From Paroedura picta (Eukaryota > Chordata > Lepidosauria > Squamata > Gekkonidae), in contig NC_135370.1 of assembly GCF_049243985.1 (NCBI RefSeq), positions 44,877,255-44,941,254 of the forward strand: a stretch of DNA of 64,000 nt. The letters run 5' to 3'. Below are positions 42,501 through 53,195 of the stretch, piece by piece. The number at the start of each line of letters is the position of its first letter. Position 1 is the first letter of the stretch. Made by a program: the position numbers and the translations under genes. Under the pieces are notes generated by a model. It did no database searches. It was not told the DNA's origin and saw nothing but the letters and a program-made list of their open reading frames with translations.

Positions 42501-45500
42501 AGGCAGGAGGTGAAAGGCCACAGACCCCCTCTGAAGTTCCCGCGGACCCCTGGTTGGGGATCCCTGGTACAGACACTGCACATTGCTTGTGATTGTGCTG
42601 TATGGAATTATAAGTGAGGGATGTTTGTCTACCCTTTTCAAAAATTGTTCACGTAAGACAGATCTGGACCTCTCCTGCCCCACATAGTGAATTGTCAGGC
42701 AAAACGTGGCATGAACACTGCATTTAGTGGTGAAGCAAGATAGGGCTATGGGGACTGTTCCCCGGGTGCCGACTGGACAGAGATACAGAACGGGCTTGAT
42801 AATATACTGATTGCATGTTAAAGAGCACCTTACTTTCTGATCACTTTCAAGTAAATGGGCAGGCTGTCATGGTAGTAAATATATAGCTAGCAGTTTTCTG
42901 GGAGGCTCAGTGAGGGCAGTAGGTCAGGCAAAGTGCTTTCTGGCTGCTTCTCAGTGGCTCTCGGGCTGCAACCATACAATGGAACACATTCAGCGGCCGA
43001 GTGTTGCCGATGAAATGAAGACTGAACCGAAGGTGGTTGTTTATTCCATATGTCCTCAAGAAGGATGCTGGAGCGATTCAGTATTTGAAAGCAGTTGGGA
43101 GTCTTTCCAATGGATTCACGCATTTTTGGCCAGCGATTTCTGAGGGGACAACAGCAACCAGCAAGTACCTTGCCTTTGTAGAGCTGAAAGCTCCCTGCGC
43201 AGCCTGTTAGAGCAACGTTTGAGGAAAAAGTTGGAACCTGAGCAGTACTCTGCTCTCAGCCCTTATTCCTATGAGGCCAGCGAAGGAAGGGGAAACTTGC
43301 ATTTAATCTCGTAAGAGACAGGGTCTTTCTTTGATAAGGTGACCAGATTGTCCCCACTTTTGGAGGGACATTTGGGGTTACCTGGCAAATTGTACTTATG
43401 TTGAAATTTAAAAATATATATATATTACAATACTATTTTTGTATTCTATGTGTTCTATGAAACTTTTTGTTGCTCCATATAGACCAAATTTTTAATCAAT
43501 CCCCCCCCCGGGTCAATGGTGTCCCGCTTTACCAATGTTAAAATCTGGCCACCTTATTTTTTGAGCGTGTGTGGGGCCACAAGCAGCTGAGATTGGAAAG
43601 GGTACGTAAATGTATTTATTGTATGGCGTGTCAGGAAATCGGAGGACTGTCTGGTAGCTTTCAGGGGTGATTTGCCATTTCCTGCTTCTGTGCCCTGACC
43701 CCTGGTGTTCCTTGGAGGAAATGCATCCAAATCCCTGGAGTTCTCCCATCCAAATGCTAGCTAGGGCTGGCCCTGCTTAGTTTCCGAGATATGACAGGAT
43801 TGGGCTTGCCTGGGCTATCCAGGTGAGGGCAGGTATGTAAGAAATTGGAACCCTTGTTTTGACTAAGAAGTGATGTTAAGGCAGCAGTTGGCCAACTTGT
43901 GGCAGTGGGTCACACTTTGAAACTTCCTGGACATTTTCAGGCCTCTCTTGCGATGTAACCCTGTGCTATTTCTCACCCTCCCCCACTGAAGATTCAGGAA
44001 CCTCATATCCGTCAACACTGGATGAGGGGATAGTGTAAGGTCCACGTTTAGAATTTATAAATGAAGAGTTACCGAGCAGTAGGCTGTCTTCCGTGGCAGA
44101 AGGAAGCCCCAAAGTGGCCCCCCAGCTTCCCAGGGCCTCCTCTCCCAGCTCACCTTATTCTTCCTCTCTTCCTTCTTTCGGGGCCTCACAACGCACAATG
44201 AGGGAGTCATAGTCTCTTTGGGGTCCTGACGCACAGTTTGAGAGCCACTGAGTTAACAGAATGGTTACCCTAAGAAGAGCCGGGAAACCTCTGTATTAGG
44301 ATCTTTTTGTAAACCCTAAGGTATTCTGTCAGGGAGGAGTGAAATACAAATAGAAAAATAAATACAATCAATACATATTATTCAACTTCTGGTTTTTGGC
44401 ATTTTTCTGTAGACCAGCATGGCATTCCAAAAACTTTGACAGTTTCTTGTGACGTAATTGACCAACAGCACCACTCAGGACAAGTGCTCCTCCTTTCAGC
44501 TAGCTTGGTTTTGTGGTTAAAGGGTGGTGGCTGGGTGACCTTAGGCCAGTCACAGTTCTCTTAGTACTGTTTTCACAGAGCAGTTCTGTTAGAGCTCTCT
44601 CAGCCTGAATGACCTCACAGGGTGTCTGTTGTGGGGAGACGAAGGGAAAGGTGTCTGTAAGATGCTTTGGAACTCCTTTGGGTAGGGAAAAGGAGGGTAT
44701 TAAAATCAGCTCTTCTTCTTTTCATTCCCTACATTTGAAAGCAATGTGTGACCACCCTGGAGTTGCTGTGGGGATGTAGTGCTGGAGATGCTCAAGTTGA
44801 TGACCATATAGCCTGTGGCCAGCTCTAATGAAACAGCCCCTGCCAGCTCAGTATGTTTTCTATTTTTCCAGCAGAGCTGTGAGTGCAGGTGAGGAGCACA
44901 AACCTTGTCTCTTGAAACATGGCTCGTGATGCTTGACTGATGCGTGAGACAAAGAAGAGGGCCTTCTTGCTTTGTTGCCACTGGCACGTTAGGAAGCAAG
45001 ACATCGAGACTGGATTGAAGTCCAGATGTGACCCGAGAACTTGCTTCCAGTGGCTCAGTTCAGACAGCACACACAACCATGGTTAGCTTACATCTGTTTG
45101 CGTATCCAGGGTTCAGCTCTCAGGTTTTTGTTCAGACAAATGCTGGTTTCATTTTCTTCTCTCTCTTGAAACTATGATGCTGCCTTTTGCTGAGTCATAA
45201 AATGAGAAAGAACAACAGAGCAGGAGAGATAGGGATGCCAGGCTCCAGGTGATACCTGGGCTGGTTCTGCAATTATTTTGTTTTTTCCGATGTGAATCCT
45301 GCTGAATTCAGATTGATTTGTACTTGGATCTTCCTCTATTCTGCCCCCCCCCCCACACACAGTTGAAACAGAAAGTGTTCTGCACTTGATTGGGAAAGCT
45401 CAGAATGGGGAAGGGTGCCAAGCACAGCAGGTGTCTCTTTCTTTTCTTGAACATGGGTTCGGAGAGGCAGGATTGGAGACAACAGAGGAGAGGGGCAAAA

Positions 45501-48500
45501 ACCAAGAGGCAAATCTCTGCTGAGAGAAGTTAGGGCTTCTGGAGCGCAGTCACTTTAAGAGAAGCCTTGCAACCAGGAAGTCTTTGAATTGATGCCCTGG
45601 CCAATCAAGGAAGACTGCTTTGCTGCAGTGTTGGAGGCAAGAGGCAGCAAATTAATTTGCAAAAAGCAGAGAGCTGCACATTTTTTCATGGTGGTGTTTG
45701 AAATATTGAGGCTTATATCCACTTCTGGATATCGCGGGTTACCACAAAGCAATCATGCATGTTGCAGAGGGAAAATTTAAAGCTCCCAAAATCAAAATGG
45801 AAATTGAATTCAGTGTAGACAGGAGGGATTCATTCAAAATGGGGGTGGGTAAAAAGCCCCATGCAGACTACACCCAGGAGACCCCACCAGAATTACAGCT
45901 CATCTCCAAGCTACAGAGATCAGTTCCCCTGGAAATAATGGCTGCTTTGGAGGGTGGATGGCATAGCATCAAGGACATAAGCATTTTTCAGGAAGTAACT
46001 GCAGATCTTAGGGCCCTGATTTCTCCTGGGAGCTCAGCATTTGAGTCCCCACTCTCCTACAGGAAGCCTGCTGGGTGACCTTGGGCCAGTCACAATTCTC
46101 TCAGAACTCTCTCAGCCCCACTTCCCTCATAAGGTGACTGTTGTGGGGAGAGGAAGGGGAGGTGATTGTCAGTTACTTTGTGACTCCTTAAGGCAGCGAA
46201 AACAAGGTATAAAAACCAACTCTTCTTCTTCGAAATAGTTGAGTGGTGGGACTGAAGTACCATTGTTCTGCCTAGCCAAAAGAAGGCTATGGCTCCGCCC
46301 AAACTTCTTTCTCTAGCACTAATATATGTACAATTCTCTCACCTAGTGTATAAATTACATGTCAAAAGCTTACAATACCATTTCCCACCCTGAGAGAGCC
46401 AGTTTGATGTAGTGGTTAGGAGTGTGGACTTCTAATCTGGCATGCCGGGTTCGATTCTGCACTCCCCCACATGCAGCCAGCTGGGTGACCTTGGGCTCGC
46501 CACAGCACTGATAAAGCTGTTCTGACCGAGTAGTGATATCAGGACTCTCTCAACCTCACCCACCCCACAGGGTGTCTGTTGTGGGGAGAGGAAAGGGAAG
46601 GCGACTTTGAGACTCTTTGAGACTCTTTCGGGTAGCCGCTTTGAGACTCTTTCGGGTAGAGAAAAGTGGCATATAAGAACCAACTCTTCTTCTTCTGAAC
46701 ACCTAAGTAGAAAGCCTGCAGGATAATATTACTCCTACTAGAAGTAAAGCCCATTTTTAAAAATGGGCAGATCAGGGGCACGCGAAGGGGGCACGATGGC
46801 CAGCCCGTCTCTTTGGGGGCCCCCGCAACCTGCCACCACGCCACGTTGGCCGCATGACCACAGCCCGCCTCTCCGCCCGCCGGCACCCACATGCTTCCCA
46901 CCCCGATCCCCCCGTCCCTCTGGGGGTCCACGCACCCTTCTCCCTGCCCGTACTCACGGTTCTCTGGCTCGTCCGCTTTGCCGCGAGCGGAGGGAATGGC
47001 CGGCAAAGCGGGTGAAGCTGAGAACCGTAAGTATGAGTGGGGAGAAGGGTGCGTGGGCCCCAAAGGGACGGGCAGGAAGCGCGGGGGCGCTGGCAGGCGG
47101 AGAGGAGGGCTGTGGCCATGTGGCCGATGTGGCAAGGTCGGGAGGTGCATCGAGTCGGCAGCAAATGGCAGCAAGTGGTGTGCGTGTGGTGGCGGACGGG
47201 CAGGGTGTCATTGTTGGGCGGCGTTGTTTGCGATGGTGTGGGTAGTGGGCAGGTCTCCCCCCGGGCAAGGGCTGTCGCTGTGGTCCTGCTGCTTTCCCTG
47301 GGTGCAGCGGTGTGTGGTGAGCATCCTCCTTGGCGGCCATTCCTGTCCCCGGCCAAAGTCCGTCGGTGGGCGGCGAGAAAAGAGCAGGGCCACCATGTCC
47401 CTGCTCTTTTCCCCGCGAAGAGGACTCACCGTTCGGAGGGTGCAGCGATGAGGACAGCTGCCTGGGAGGACTGGCGAGTTGGCGGCACACTGTTCCTAGG
47501 ATGGGCCAAGTAGCTTCGCGGCTCCTGATTCGCTCCCCCGAGTTTTTATCATGGACAGCACCCACCCACTCTCCTCCCACTTAGCCCTTAGCCTTTTATT
47601 TATACCGGTCCACTGGAGTGGTGTAAGGATAGCTTGGGTTGAATTTAGTTTTAGAAAAAATACCTCTGGCCAGCACAGTGTCTTTCCTGCCTAGGCTGTG
47701 CTTTCAGGACCTTCATACTGCATTCCTCGTTGGGAATCTGGATTTTGCACATCAAGGCCTGGCAAGTCATCCGTTATGTTCAGCTCCCCTCTCAACCAGA
47801 CATCAAAAGTCATTGTGGCTCAGTGGCCCAGAGGGAATAAAGTCACGCTAAGTAACAAAGTCAAGCTATTTAGCTGTTGGACAGAGACTGCAGACACACA
47901 CTCCACACCCTTCAATATCTCACTGTTGAAAGTGAGTACATGCTTTGAACACCCCAACTCTTACATTAATGCTAAGGACCTGGGTTTGCCTCCCGTGCAC
48001 CAATGCCATTCACAGCGGGAAGCTCTGTTCAGTCTGCTTTATGCTACATTCTTCGATTCTCCAGTAGCCTCTGGGCACACCGGATCTAAAACCAAACGGA
48101 TATGTGTTTTTAGGTAAGGGGAAAATAATACCTTACAACAAGAGTTCAAAGTGCCCATCAGCAGTCGTAGCGTATGCAATACCATACGGGGCCTTTGTGT
48201 TCATGCACCTCCACATACCTACATGCGCATTAGAGACAACTGATGAGTCAATATTGAACCTGGGGAAAGAGTTAAATGGCCATGCTAGCAAGTTCGCATA
48301 ACCCCAAGACACAGCAGGGTCAGTGAGTCATAATTATGGTACCAGAAAATAGGGACTGACTCAGGTAATCAGGATGGAAGTCCACAGCCTGAATGAAGTC
48401 TAGGAAAAGGTTTGCCATGCAATTGTCTTCAAGGCATTATTGCTGGTGGTGATTGTGGCTTGTTGCTAGCAATTATTTATTTATTGTTTTGGTTTATTTC

Positions 48501-50785
48501 CTGTTGCTACCGGAAACCCGTCTCGCAGTAGGGTGCAACAAACAAACAAACAAATAAATAAACCCCCCACTTAGAATAGTCAAAGTGCAATCTTAACTCC
48601 ACACTACACAGTGGCGAAAATAAAAGCCCCAACCTCCCCCCTCCCTGTGCCGCATGGGGGAGTCCAGGTGTTTCCGGTATGGTACTAGATGGTATTTAGC
48701 ACAGAGGGGCCCCTCCATCTTCCATCCCCTGGCCTCAACGAAAAACCTAATGGAAGAGCTCTGTCTTGCAGGCCCTGTAGAACTGTGAAAGTTTCTACAG
48801 GGCCCTCAACTCTTCTGGGAGCTCATTCCACCGGGTCGGGGCCAGGCCTGAAAACGCCCCGGCCCTGGTTGAGGCCAGGCAATTTAGTTCGCTCTCAGCA
48901 ACAAAAAGAACACTGTACCTTTCAGAGTGGTGTAGTGATTAAGAGCAACATTCTTGAATTGGGATAACTGGGTTTAATTCCTTACTGCTCCACATGCAAT
49001 CAGATGATTGACCTTGAGAGTCAGAGTCTTCTCAGAACTGTTCCCACAGAGCAGTTCTCTCAGAGCATTCTCAACCCCACCTACCTGTTGTGGGGAGAGG
49101 AAAGGAAAGGTGTTTGTAAGCTGCTTTGGGACTCCTTTGGGTAGTGAAAAGTGGGGTATAAAAAACAGCTGTTCTTCTCTTGGCTCATGACAGAATCACA
49201 GGATCATAGAGTTGGAAGGGGCCATACAGGCCATCTAGTCCAACCCCCTGCTCAACGCAGGATCAGCCCAAAGCATCCTAAAGCAATATGACCCAAAGAC
49301 AGAGTGAATGGATAGACAAAACGGATTACCTGCCCGTTCAGTTTTCTTATTTTAAATTTCATTTTGACACAACCCAAGTAGTTTGTGACTGATGATATAG
49401 TTAACCCATGTTTTCAATTCATCCCATATCTTGATCTGCATTTTTATCCTGCTCATAGTCAAAGAGGGATACATAATATTTTTCTTTCCACGTTATTGTC
49501 ACCACAACCATGTGAACTAATATGGACTAGCCCAAGGGCAGCCAATAAGTTTGATGGCAAGTGGAGATTTGAACTTGAGTCTCCACATGCCACACTGGCT
49601 CTGTGCCAAGATTTCATATAACCATATCCAAACTATAACACACGGACAAAATCTTACCATTCTATGATAGTGATGTGATGTCATCCATTCAGTTGTGTCT
49701 GACTCTTGGCGATCCCATGGCTCAGCTGTCTCCACATCTTCTGGTCTTGCACTGCTTCTTTTAGCTGTGTAGGGCTCTGGCCAGTGTCCATTTTGATACT
49801 ATTTAATCACCGTGTTCTTTGTCGACAAGGTTTCCTTTTTCCACTGACCAGTCCTAGCATAATTGCTATCTCCACTGAGTTGGATTGCATAATATGGCCA
49901 AAGTAAGTGAACTGGAGTTTTGTGATTTTGCCTTCCAGTGAGTTCTCAGGCCTGCACACCTGGGCATGAGTTGATGAGTTCCCAGCCCTGCACACCTGGG
50001 CATAGCAGTCCCAAGCCTGGGTAAATGGGGAGGGTTAAGGAAAGGCCTGACAACCTACCTTGTAAAATATTTTGGCCAGAAACTCCTATGGAACAGCTCT
50101 CAAACAATAACAATGATACTAGTATTAATATAAGGTTTTAGAACCTCACCTGTGCTACCTCGGTGATTTTGTCATCAGCTCTGTAAGGAAGACGGCGATC
50201 CCCATATTGCTTTGGTGGTAGCTTCCCTAAGGCCATCTAAGTGACTTGAGACAAAGTCTGAAGCACAGACATTGTCCTTTACAGCCCAGCCTCCTAACTA
50301 CTGCATTGTTTATTGTAGGTCTCTGTGAGGAGAGCTATCCTGTAAGCGCCAGAGCCCATGAAGGAACTGAACAGGAGGAAGGGGACACAGAGCAGCTTTC
50401 AGAGGAACAGGCCCACAGCACTCATGAGGACCAGGAAGAACCACAACGGCATGAACACAACGAGCCAATTGAAATCGAAAGGTGCCTAGACGTCAAGGAG
50501 AATGCAACAGTGGATGAGCCCGAGGGAGCAGAAGGAGCCATGCAGAATGAAAATAACGGGGAGCCCCATAAAAAATGGCCAGGAACCAACAGCAAAAAAT
50601 TCCTTCCTGTCGATCCCAGGAGTAACTCTCCGACGGAGAAGCCAAGCGAGCAGCTGAGCTCCATGAAAAAAAGCGACATCTCCCGGCACAGTTATTCTCG
50701 ATACAATACGATATCCTATCGGAAGATCCGCAAAGGAAACACGAAACAGAGAATCGATGAATTTGAGTCCATGATGCATTCATGA
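39350..50785 (+). CDS. ERMN: ERMN, ermin (two coding exons)
   Basis: Coding exons 39350-39593 and 50319-50785 join in phase 1 to give 711 nt and 236 residues; mammalian forms are about 280. The first exon starts [14 protein letters not shown], matching the mammalian MTDVPA start in position and style. The second exon is acidic and ends with [23 protein letters not shown] and [10 protein letters not shown], nearly identical to mammalian ermin. That tail is the ERM-like F-actin binding region. From the family, ermin is made by myelinating oligodendrocytes, sits in the outer cytoplasmic lip and paranodal loops of the sheath, and shapes cell processes by bundling or binding actin. There is no membrane segment or signal peptide. 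The central part is shorter and different from mammals. An upstream ATG at 39167 in the same frame is rejected because MTED fits the family start. Confidence 0.93.
40681..40870 (+). mobile_element. hAT-like element, left part
   Basis: Starts CAGGGGTCCCCAATCTTTTT, then 'ctgtggcctcctttggaatt'. A reversed partner lies at 33575-33690. The right end is not resolved. Confidence 0.5.
41157..41381 (-). repeat. CORE-SINE
   Basis: Reverse copy from 'attgtaccccacttttctct' to 'cactacatcaagctggctct'. Confidence 0.85.
42186..42566 (+). mobile_element. Non-autonomous hAT element, 381 bp
   Basis: Starts CAGCCTTTTTTGACC and ends GGTTGGGGATCCCTG. Flanks GTATAAAC (42178-42185) and GTACAGAC (42567-42574) agree at 6 of 8 positions. 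Confidence 0.75.
43630..43829 (-). repeat. 5S rRNA-derived SINE
   Basis: 'gctggccctgcttagtttcc' and 'gagatatgacaggattgggc' are the reverse of the 5S core. The tail with 'ttgccatttcctgcttctgt' lies to the left. Confidence 0.75.
44502..44722 (+). repeat. CORE-SINE
   Basis: 'gctagcttggttttgtggtt' to 'atcagctcttcttct'. The B-box part is deleted. Confidence 0.8.
45233..45985 (+). mobile_element. GGTTGCCA-type MITE split by another repeat
   Basis: Left part 'agggatgccaggctccaggt' at 45233-45262. Right part 'agaattacagctcatctcca' and 'agatcagttcccctgg' at 45885-45985. The long dispersed repeat lies between them. Confidence 0.6.
45345..45870 (-). repeat. Long dispersed repeat, unclassified (- copy)
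   Basis: Reverse counterpart of 32860-33545, ending 'gtaaaaagccccatgcagac'. It is inserted in the MITE above, so it is younger than that MITE. Confidence 0.6.
46010..46232 (+). repeat. CORE-SINE, 5'-truncated
   Basis: 'gcatttgagtccccactctc' to 'aaaccaactcttcttcttc'. Confidence 0.8.
46393..46697 (+). repeat. CORE-SINE, full length with internal tandem copies
   Basis: Head 'gagagccagtttgatgtagt'. The block 'tttgagactctttcgggtag' is repeated (46609-46661), an oddity among the copies. Confidence 0.9.
46738..47633 (-). mobile_element. Second Helitron-like element, minus strand
   Basis: Read on the minus strand its 3' end is the hairpin GCCCATTTTTAAAAATGGGC (46749-46768), 7 nt, then CTAG followed by host T. 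The 5' end reads (G)CTATCCTTACACCACTCC, close to TCTATCTGTACACCGCCC of the element at 28213; the first base differs from the expected T. Both have 'taaataaaa' about 30-40 nt further in. The 896-bp interior is G/C-rich with a long inverted repeat. Open frames of 160-210 codons on both strands have no known domain and mirror each other, so I reject them as genes. Confidence 0.7.
46840..47133. repeat. Imperfect inverted repeat, arms of about 130-140 bp
   Basis: Arms 46840-46982 and 47002-47133 (roughly 80-85% by eye), spacer 19 bp. Matched blocks include 'ggagaagggtgcgtgg' and 'ggcggagagg' with 'gggctgtgg'. A smaller hairpin with a 13-bp stem lies at 47377-47411. Confidence 0.8.
48480..48905. 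repeat. Dispersed repeat, unclassified
   Basis: 'ttatttatttattgttttgg' at the left, 'tggaagagctctgtcttgca' and 'agctcattccaccgggtcgg' at the right. Related to 11420-11950. It includes a short (caaa)n/(taaa)n tract near 48540. Confidence 0.5.
48925..49180 (+). repeat. CORE-SINE
   Basis: 'agagtggtgtagtgattaag' to 'aacagctgttcttctct'. More diverged than most. Confidence 0.8.
49186..49290 (-). mobile_element. CR1 LINE 3' end
   Basis: 'cataggatcatagagttgga'-like start, then 'aggggccatacaggccatct' and 'agtccaaccccctgctcaac'. This is the usual reverse CR1 3' end with its short repeated terminus. Confidence 0.8.
49400..49640 (-). repeat. MIR-like SINE, second type
   Basis: 'gactagcccaagggcagcca' and 'agatttgaacttgagtctcc' (B-box reversed), as in 17080-17275. 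Confidence 0.5.
49676..49960 (-). mobile_element. RTE-BovB LINE, end of ORF and 3' tail
   Basis: The minus-strand translation contains [17 protein letters not shown] and [18 protein letters not shown], the C-terminal region of BovB reverse transcriptase (family: KLRYFGHVMRR, IMLGKIEGKRRRGRQR). The DNA end 'cagttgtgtctgactcttgg' with 'cgatcccatgg' is the typical 3' terminus in reverse. Confidence 0.85.
50319..50785 (+). CDS. ERMN: ERMN coding exon 2 (actin-binding tail and stop)
   Basis: Acceptor tttattgtag, first full codons [15 protein letters not shown]. Glu/His/Gln-rich middle ([20 protein letters not shown]), then the conserved KKSDISR...FESMMHS end. Stop TGA at 50783-50785. Confidence 0.95.
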
Positions 50786-51450
50786 ACTGAAGCAGAATAT
50801 CCAATCAGCGTGTTGAGACATCCTTCCACCCCCTGGGACAATTCCCCTCCCCCCCGTAATATCAAGTTCAACATTTCCTTTTTGAGTTCAATCCACCTAA
50901 AGTGAGTCACGCCTAACTCTCATTCGAACCAAGGGCACAAATTAGCGGTGACTAAATAGTCCCATTGCTTTTAGTGGGATAGAGTAATGGCGAATTTTTA
51001 GCTGCACTGGGTCCAGTCCATGTCATTTAAGTATGTACTTCAAACACGTAACCGCTGGTGTTTTATTATGCAATAACGAACAAATAACTGCAGTAGATAA
51101 GTAAACACTAGACCAGGGGTAGTCAAACTGTGGCTCTCCAGATGTCCATGGACTACAATTCCCAGGAGCCCCCTGCCAGCGAATGCTGGCAGGGGGCTCC
51201 TGGGAATTGTAGTCCATGGACATCTGGAGGGCCGCAGTTTGACTACCCCTGCACTAGACTCATTTAACCTAGCCTGATTTTACAGATAGGGGGGAAAAAT
51301 GACCTCCTTTTAAAATTGGAATTGAGTCAACAGACAGCTTTGGACTAACTGGTGACTATATAAAATGCTTGTGAAATAATCGAGACACTTGGGCATTGTG
51401 GTGATTTCCTGATAATAGACTAGAGGGTGCTATTATAATAATAAAAGTGA
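50786..51450 (+). other. ERMN: ERMN 3' UTR (probable)
   Basis: No repeat up to 51105, then palindromic MITE copy 6, then AATAAA at 51440-51445. Further AATAAA words at 51867 and 52964 could give longer forms. The true end cannot be read from sequence. Confidence 0.5.
51114..51251. mobile_element. Palindromic hAT MITE, copy 6, in probable ERMN 3' UTR
   Basis: 138 bp with exact 8-bp duplication CACTAGAC (51106-51113, 51252-51259). Arms meet near 51183 ('gccagcgaatgctggc'). Confidence 0.9.
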
Positions 51451-52039
51451 TAACTCTTTTCAGTTGCTATCTTTTAACGAGTTTTGGTATCCTTAAATGC
51501 ATGCCTCTATCGGTTTTCTCCCCGTATCCTACAGTTCTGTTGTGATAAAGCAACCGCATAGGTTTGCACTTTGTTTTTAGGCCAAGTGACCAAGTGCACA
51601 GTCTTGTGCACACTTGTTTGCATGTATGCCATATGGATTGACTGTTTGGAAAACATACAAAAGATGGGCTGTTTGTGAACCTGTTTGATTGATAGTTAAA
51701 TCAATACACTGAAGATCTAAAAAGTCTTCTGCTTGTTATATCCAATCCATGGAGCTCAGTCTATAGGTGCCCTTCTGCTTATGGAATGGTGGCATCTTCC
51801 ATTTGTTGAAGGACTACAGAAGGGCCCGGATAGTGTCAGTGAAAAAGACAGAAGATAAACAAGGCAAATAAATAGATATCTCTTCCAACACAATAAGGTC
51901 CAATCCCATGTGTAGAAGTTTTCTGTGCAGCAAAAATGTAATCATGAGAGGTGAAGTCAAATACAGTTACTTTTTATCCAATGCAGGGGCAGGCTGGTTT
52001 TTTGTGGGGAAGCTTCCTAGAGAGCTGTGGGTGGTCAGA

Positions 52040-52365
52040 ACTAAGCTGGGTAGAGTTGCTAACTCTGGGCTTTGAAATGCCTGGTGATTTCAGAGTGGTG
52101 CCTGGGAGGTTGGGATTAAGGGAGGGGAGGAACCTCAAGAGGGTAAAATGCCATGCAGTCCACCTTCCAAAGCAGACATGTTCTCCAGAAGTAGGATGAA
52201 TGCTTGAATGCTTGAATGCTTGAATGCTTGAATGAATGAATGAATGAATGAATGAATGAATGAATGAATGAATGAATGAATGAATGAATGAATGAATGAA
52301 TGAGAAAGCAATTTATGTAGTCTGGAGATCAGTTATAATTCTGGGAGCTCTCCTGTCCCCACAAG
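52040..52365 (-). mobile_element. GGTTGCCA-type MITE with internal microsatellite
   Basis: 'agttgctaactctgggcttt' at the left and 'tagtctggagatcagttata' on the right. Its middle is displaced by the GAAT tract. Confidence 0.65.
52198..52303 (+). repeat. Compound microsatellite (GAATGCTT)n(GAAT)n
   Basis: About five 8-bp units at the left pass into about 20 pure 4-bp units. Confidence 0.95.
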
Positions 52366-53195
52366 AACGTTCGCAACCCTGAAGCTGGGCCAAGTGTCCA
52401 TGTGGTGCTGGTAATGATGCAAGCTCTGCAGTGGTCACGCAGGCCATGGTGACAATGGCAATTGTGTAGGCTTGCCAAACCTACATTGTCTGCTTGTTCT
52501 AGGTCATGGCAACAGATATAGGCTCTCCCAAACCAAGAGGGGCTCAGCAAGACTAGTCTCCCAGTCTATGCTGGTCCCATGACTCCTTTCTACAAAAGGT
52601 GGACGTTGATCTGATGTTGGAAGCCTTACGGGGATCTCTAGTGGACTGGACTGGATTCCTACTGAAGGGTTCTTTAATAAGAAGTTTTACATTTTTGGCA
52701 GACTCAGATATTGGTTTGCATTTTTGTTTTGTCCATCATACAAGGCAATTCTTTTATGGTCTAAAGAGAAAGAAAAGGCACTTATTTATTGTACAAACAA
52801 AACACTGGCCTCATTGTACCAGCGCAAGTTGTTTGTTTGACCTCCGGCTTGTATGAGTCCCAAAGGAGCCCGCTTCCGAGTGACAGAACGACATTTGTTG
52901 CTGCAGTTGTCTTGCGGAAGATGTAAACAAATCCTGGACCTTCAAGAGAGATTTCCTGAGTCAAATAAACCTCTGGCTGCTCCTGCTGGCAATTCTGATT
53001 AACTGGGGGGCAAACAAATGCAGCTCAAAGATCTGTGGGGGTTATGTATATCAGAGTCTGTGAAATCATGAAACGAAATCATGGAATATTCCTGAGAAGA
53101 TTGTTTCCCAGCACGACAGGTAAAGCACAGGCAGAACTGTTACTCAGGTTACTTCTTGGTATCTCAGTGCAGCAGAACAACAGAAGGTGAAACTG
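52366..53195 (+). other. Unassigned sequence
   Basis: No gene or repeat recognised. AATAAA at 52964 noted above. Confidence 0.5.

Larger units (their letters stand above)
39594..50318 (+). other. ERMN: ERMN intron (10.7 kb)
   Basis: Holds six CORE-SINEs, two or three hAT-like elements, a 5S-derived SINE, a long dispersed repeat, a Helitron-like element and LINE scraps, listed separately. Stretches 39594-40680, 41382-42177, 42575-43629, 43830-44501, 47634-48479 and 49961-50318 show nothing I recognise. I found no third coding exon. Confidence 0.8.

Noticed and set aside
46539-47580. Several 160-210-codon open frames on both strands
   Set aside because: They lie in the G/C-rich inverted repeat of the second Helitron-like element, so frames mirror each other. 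No known domain.
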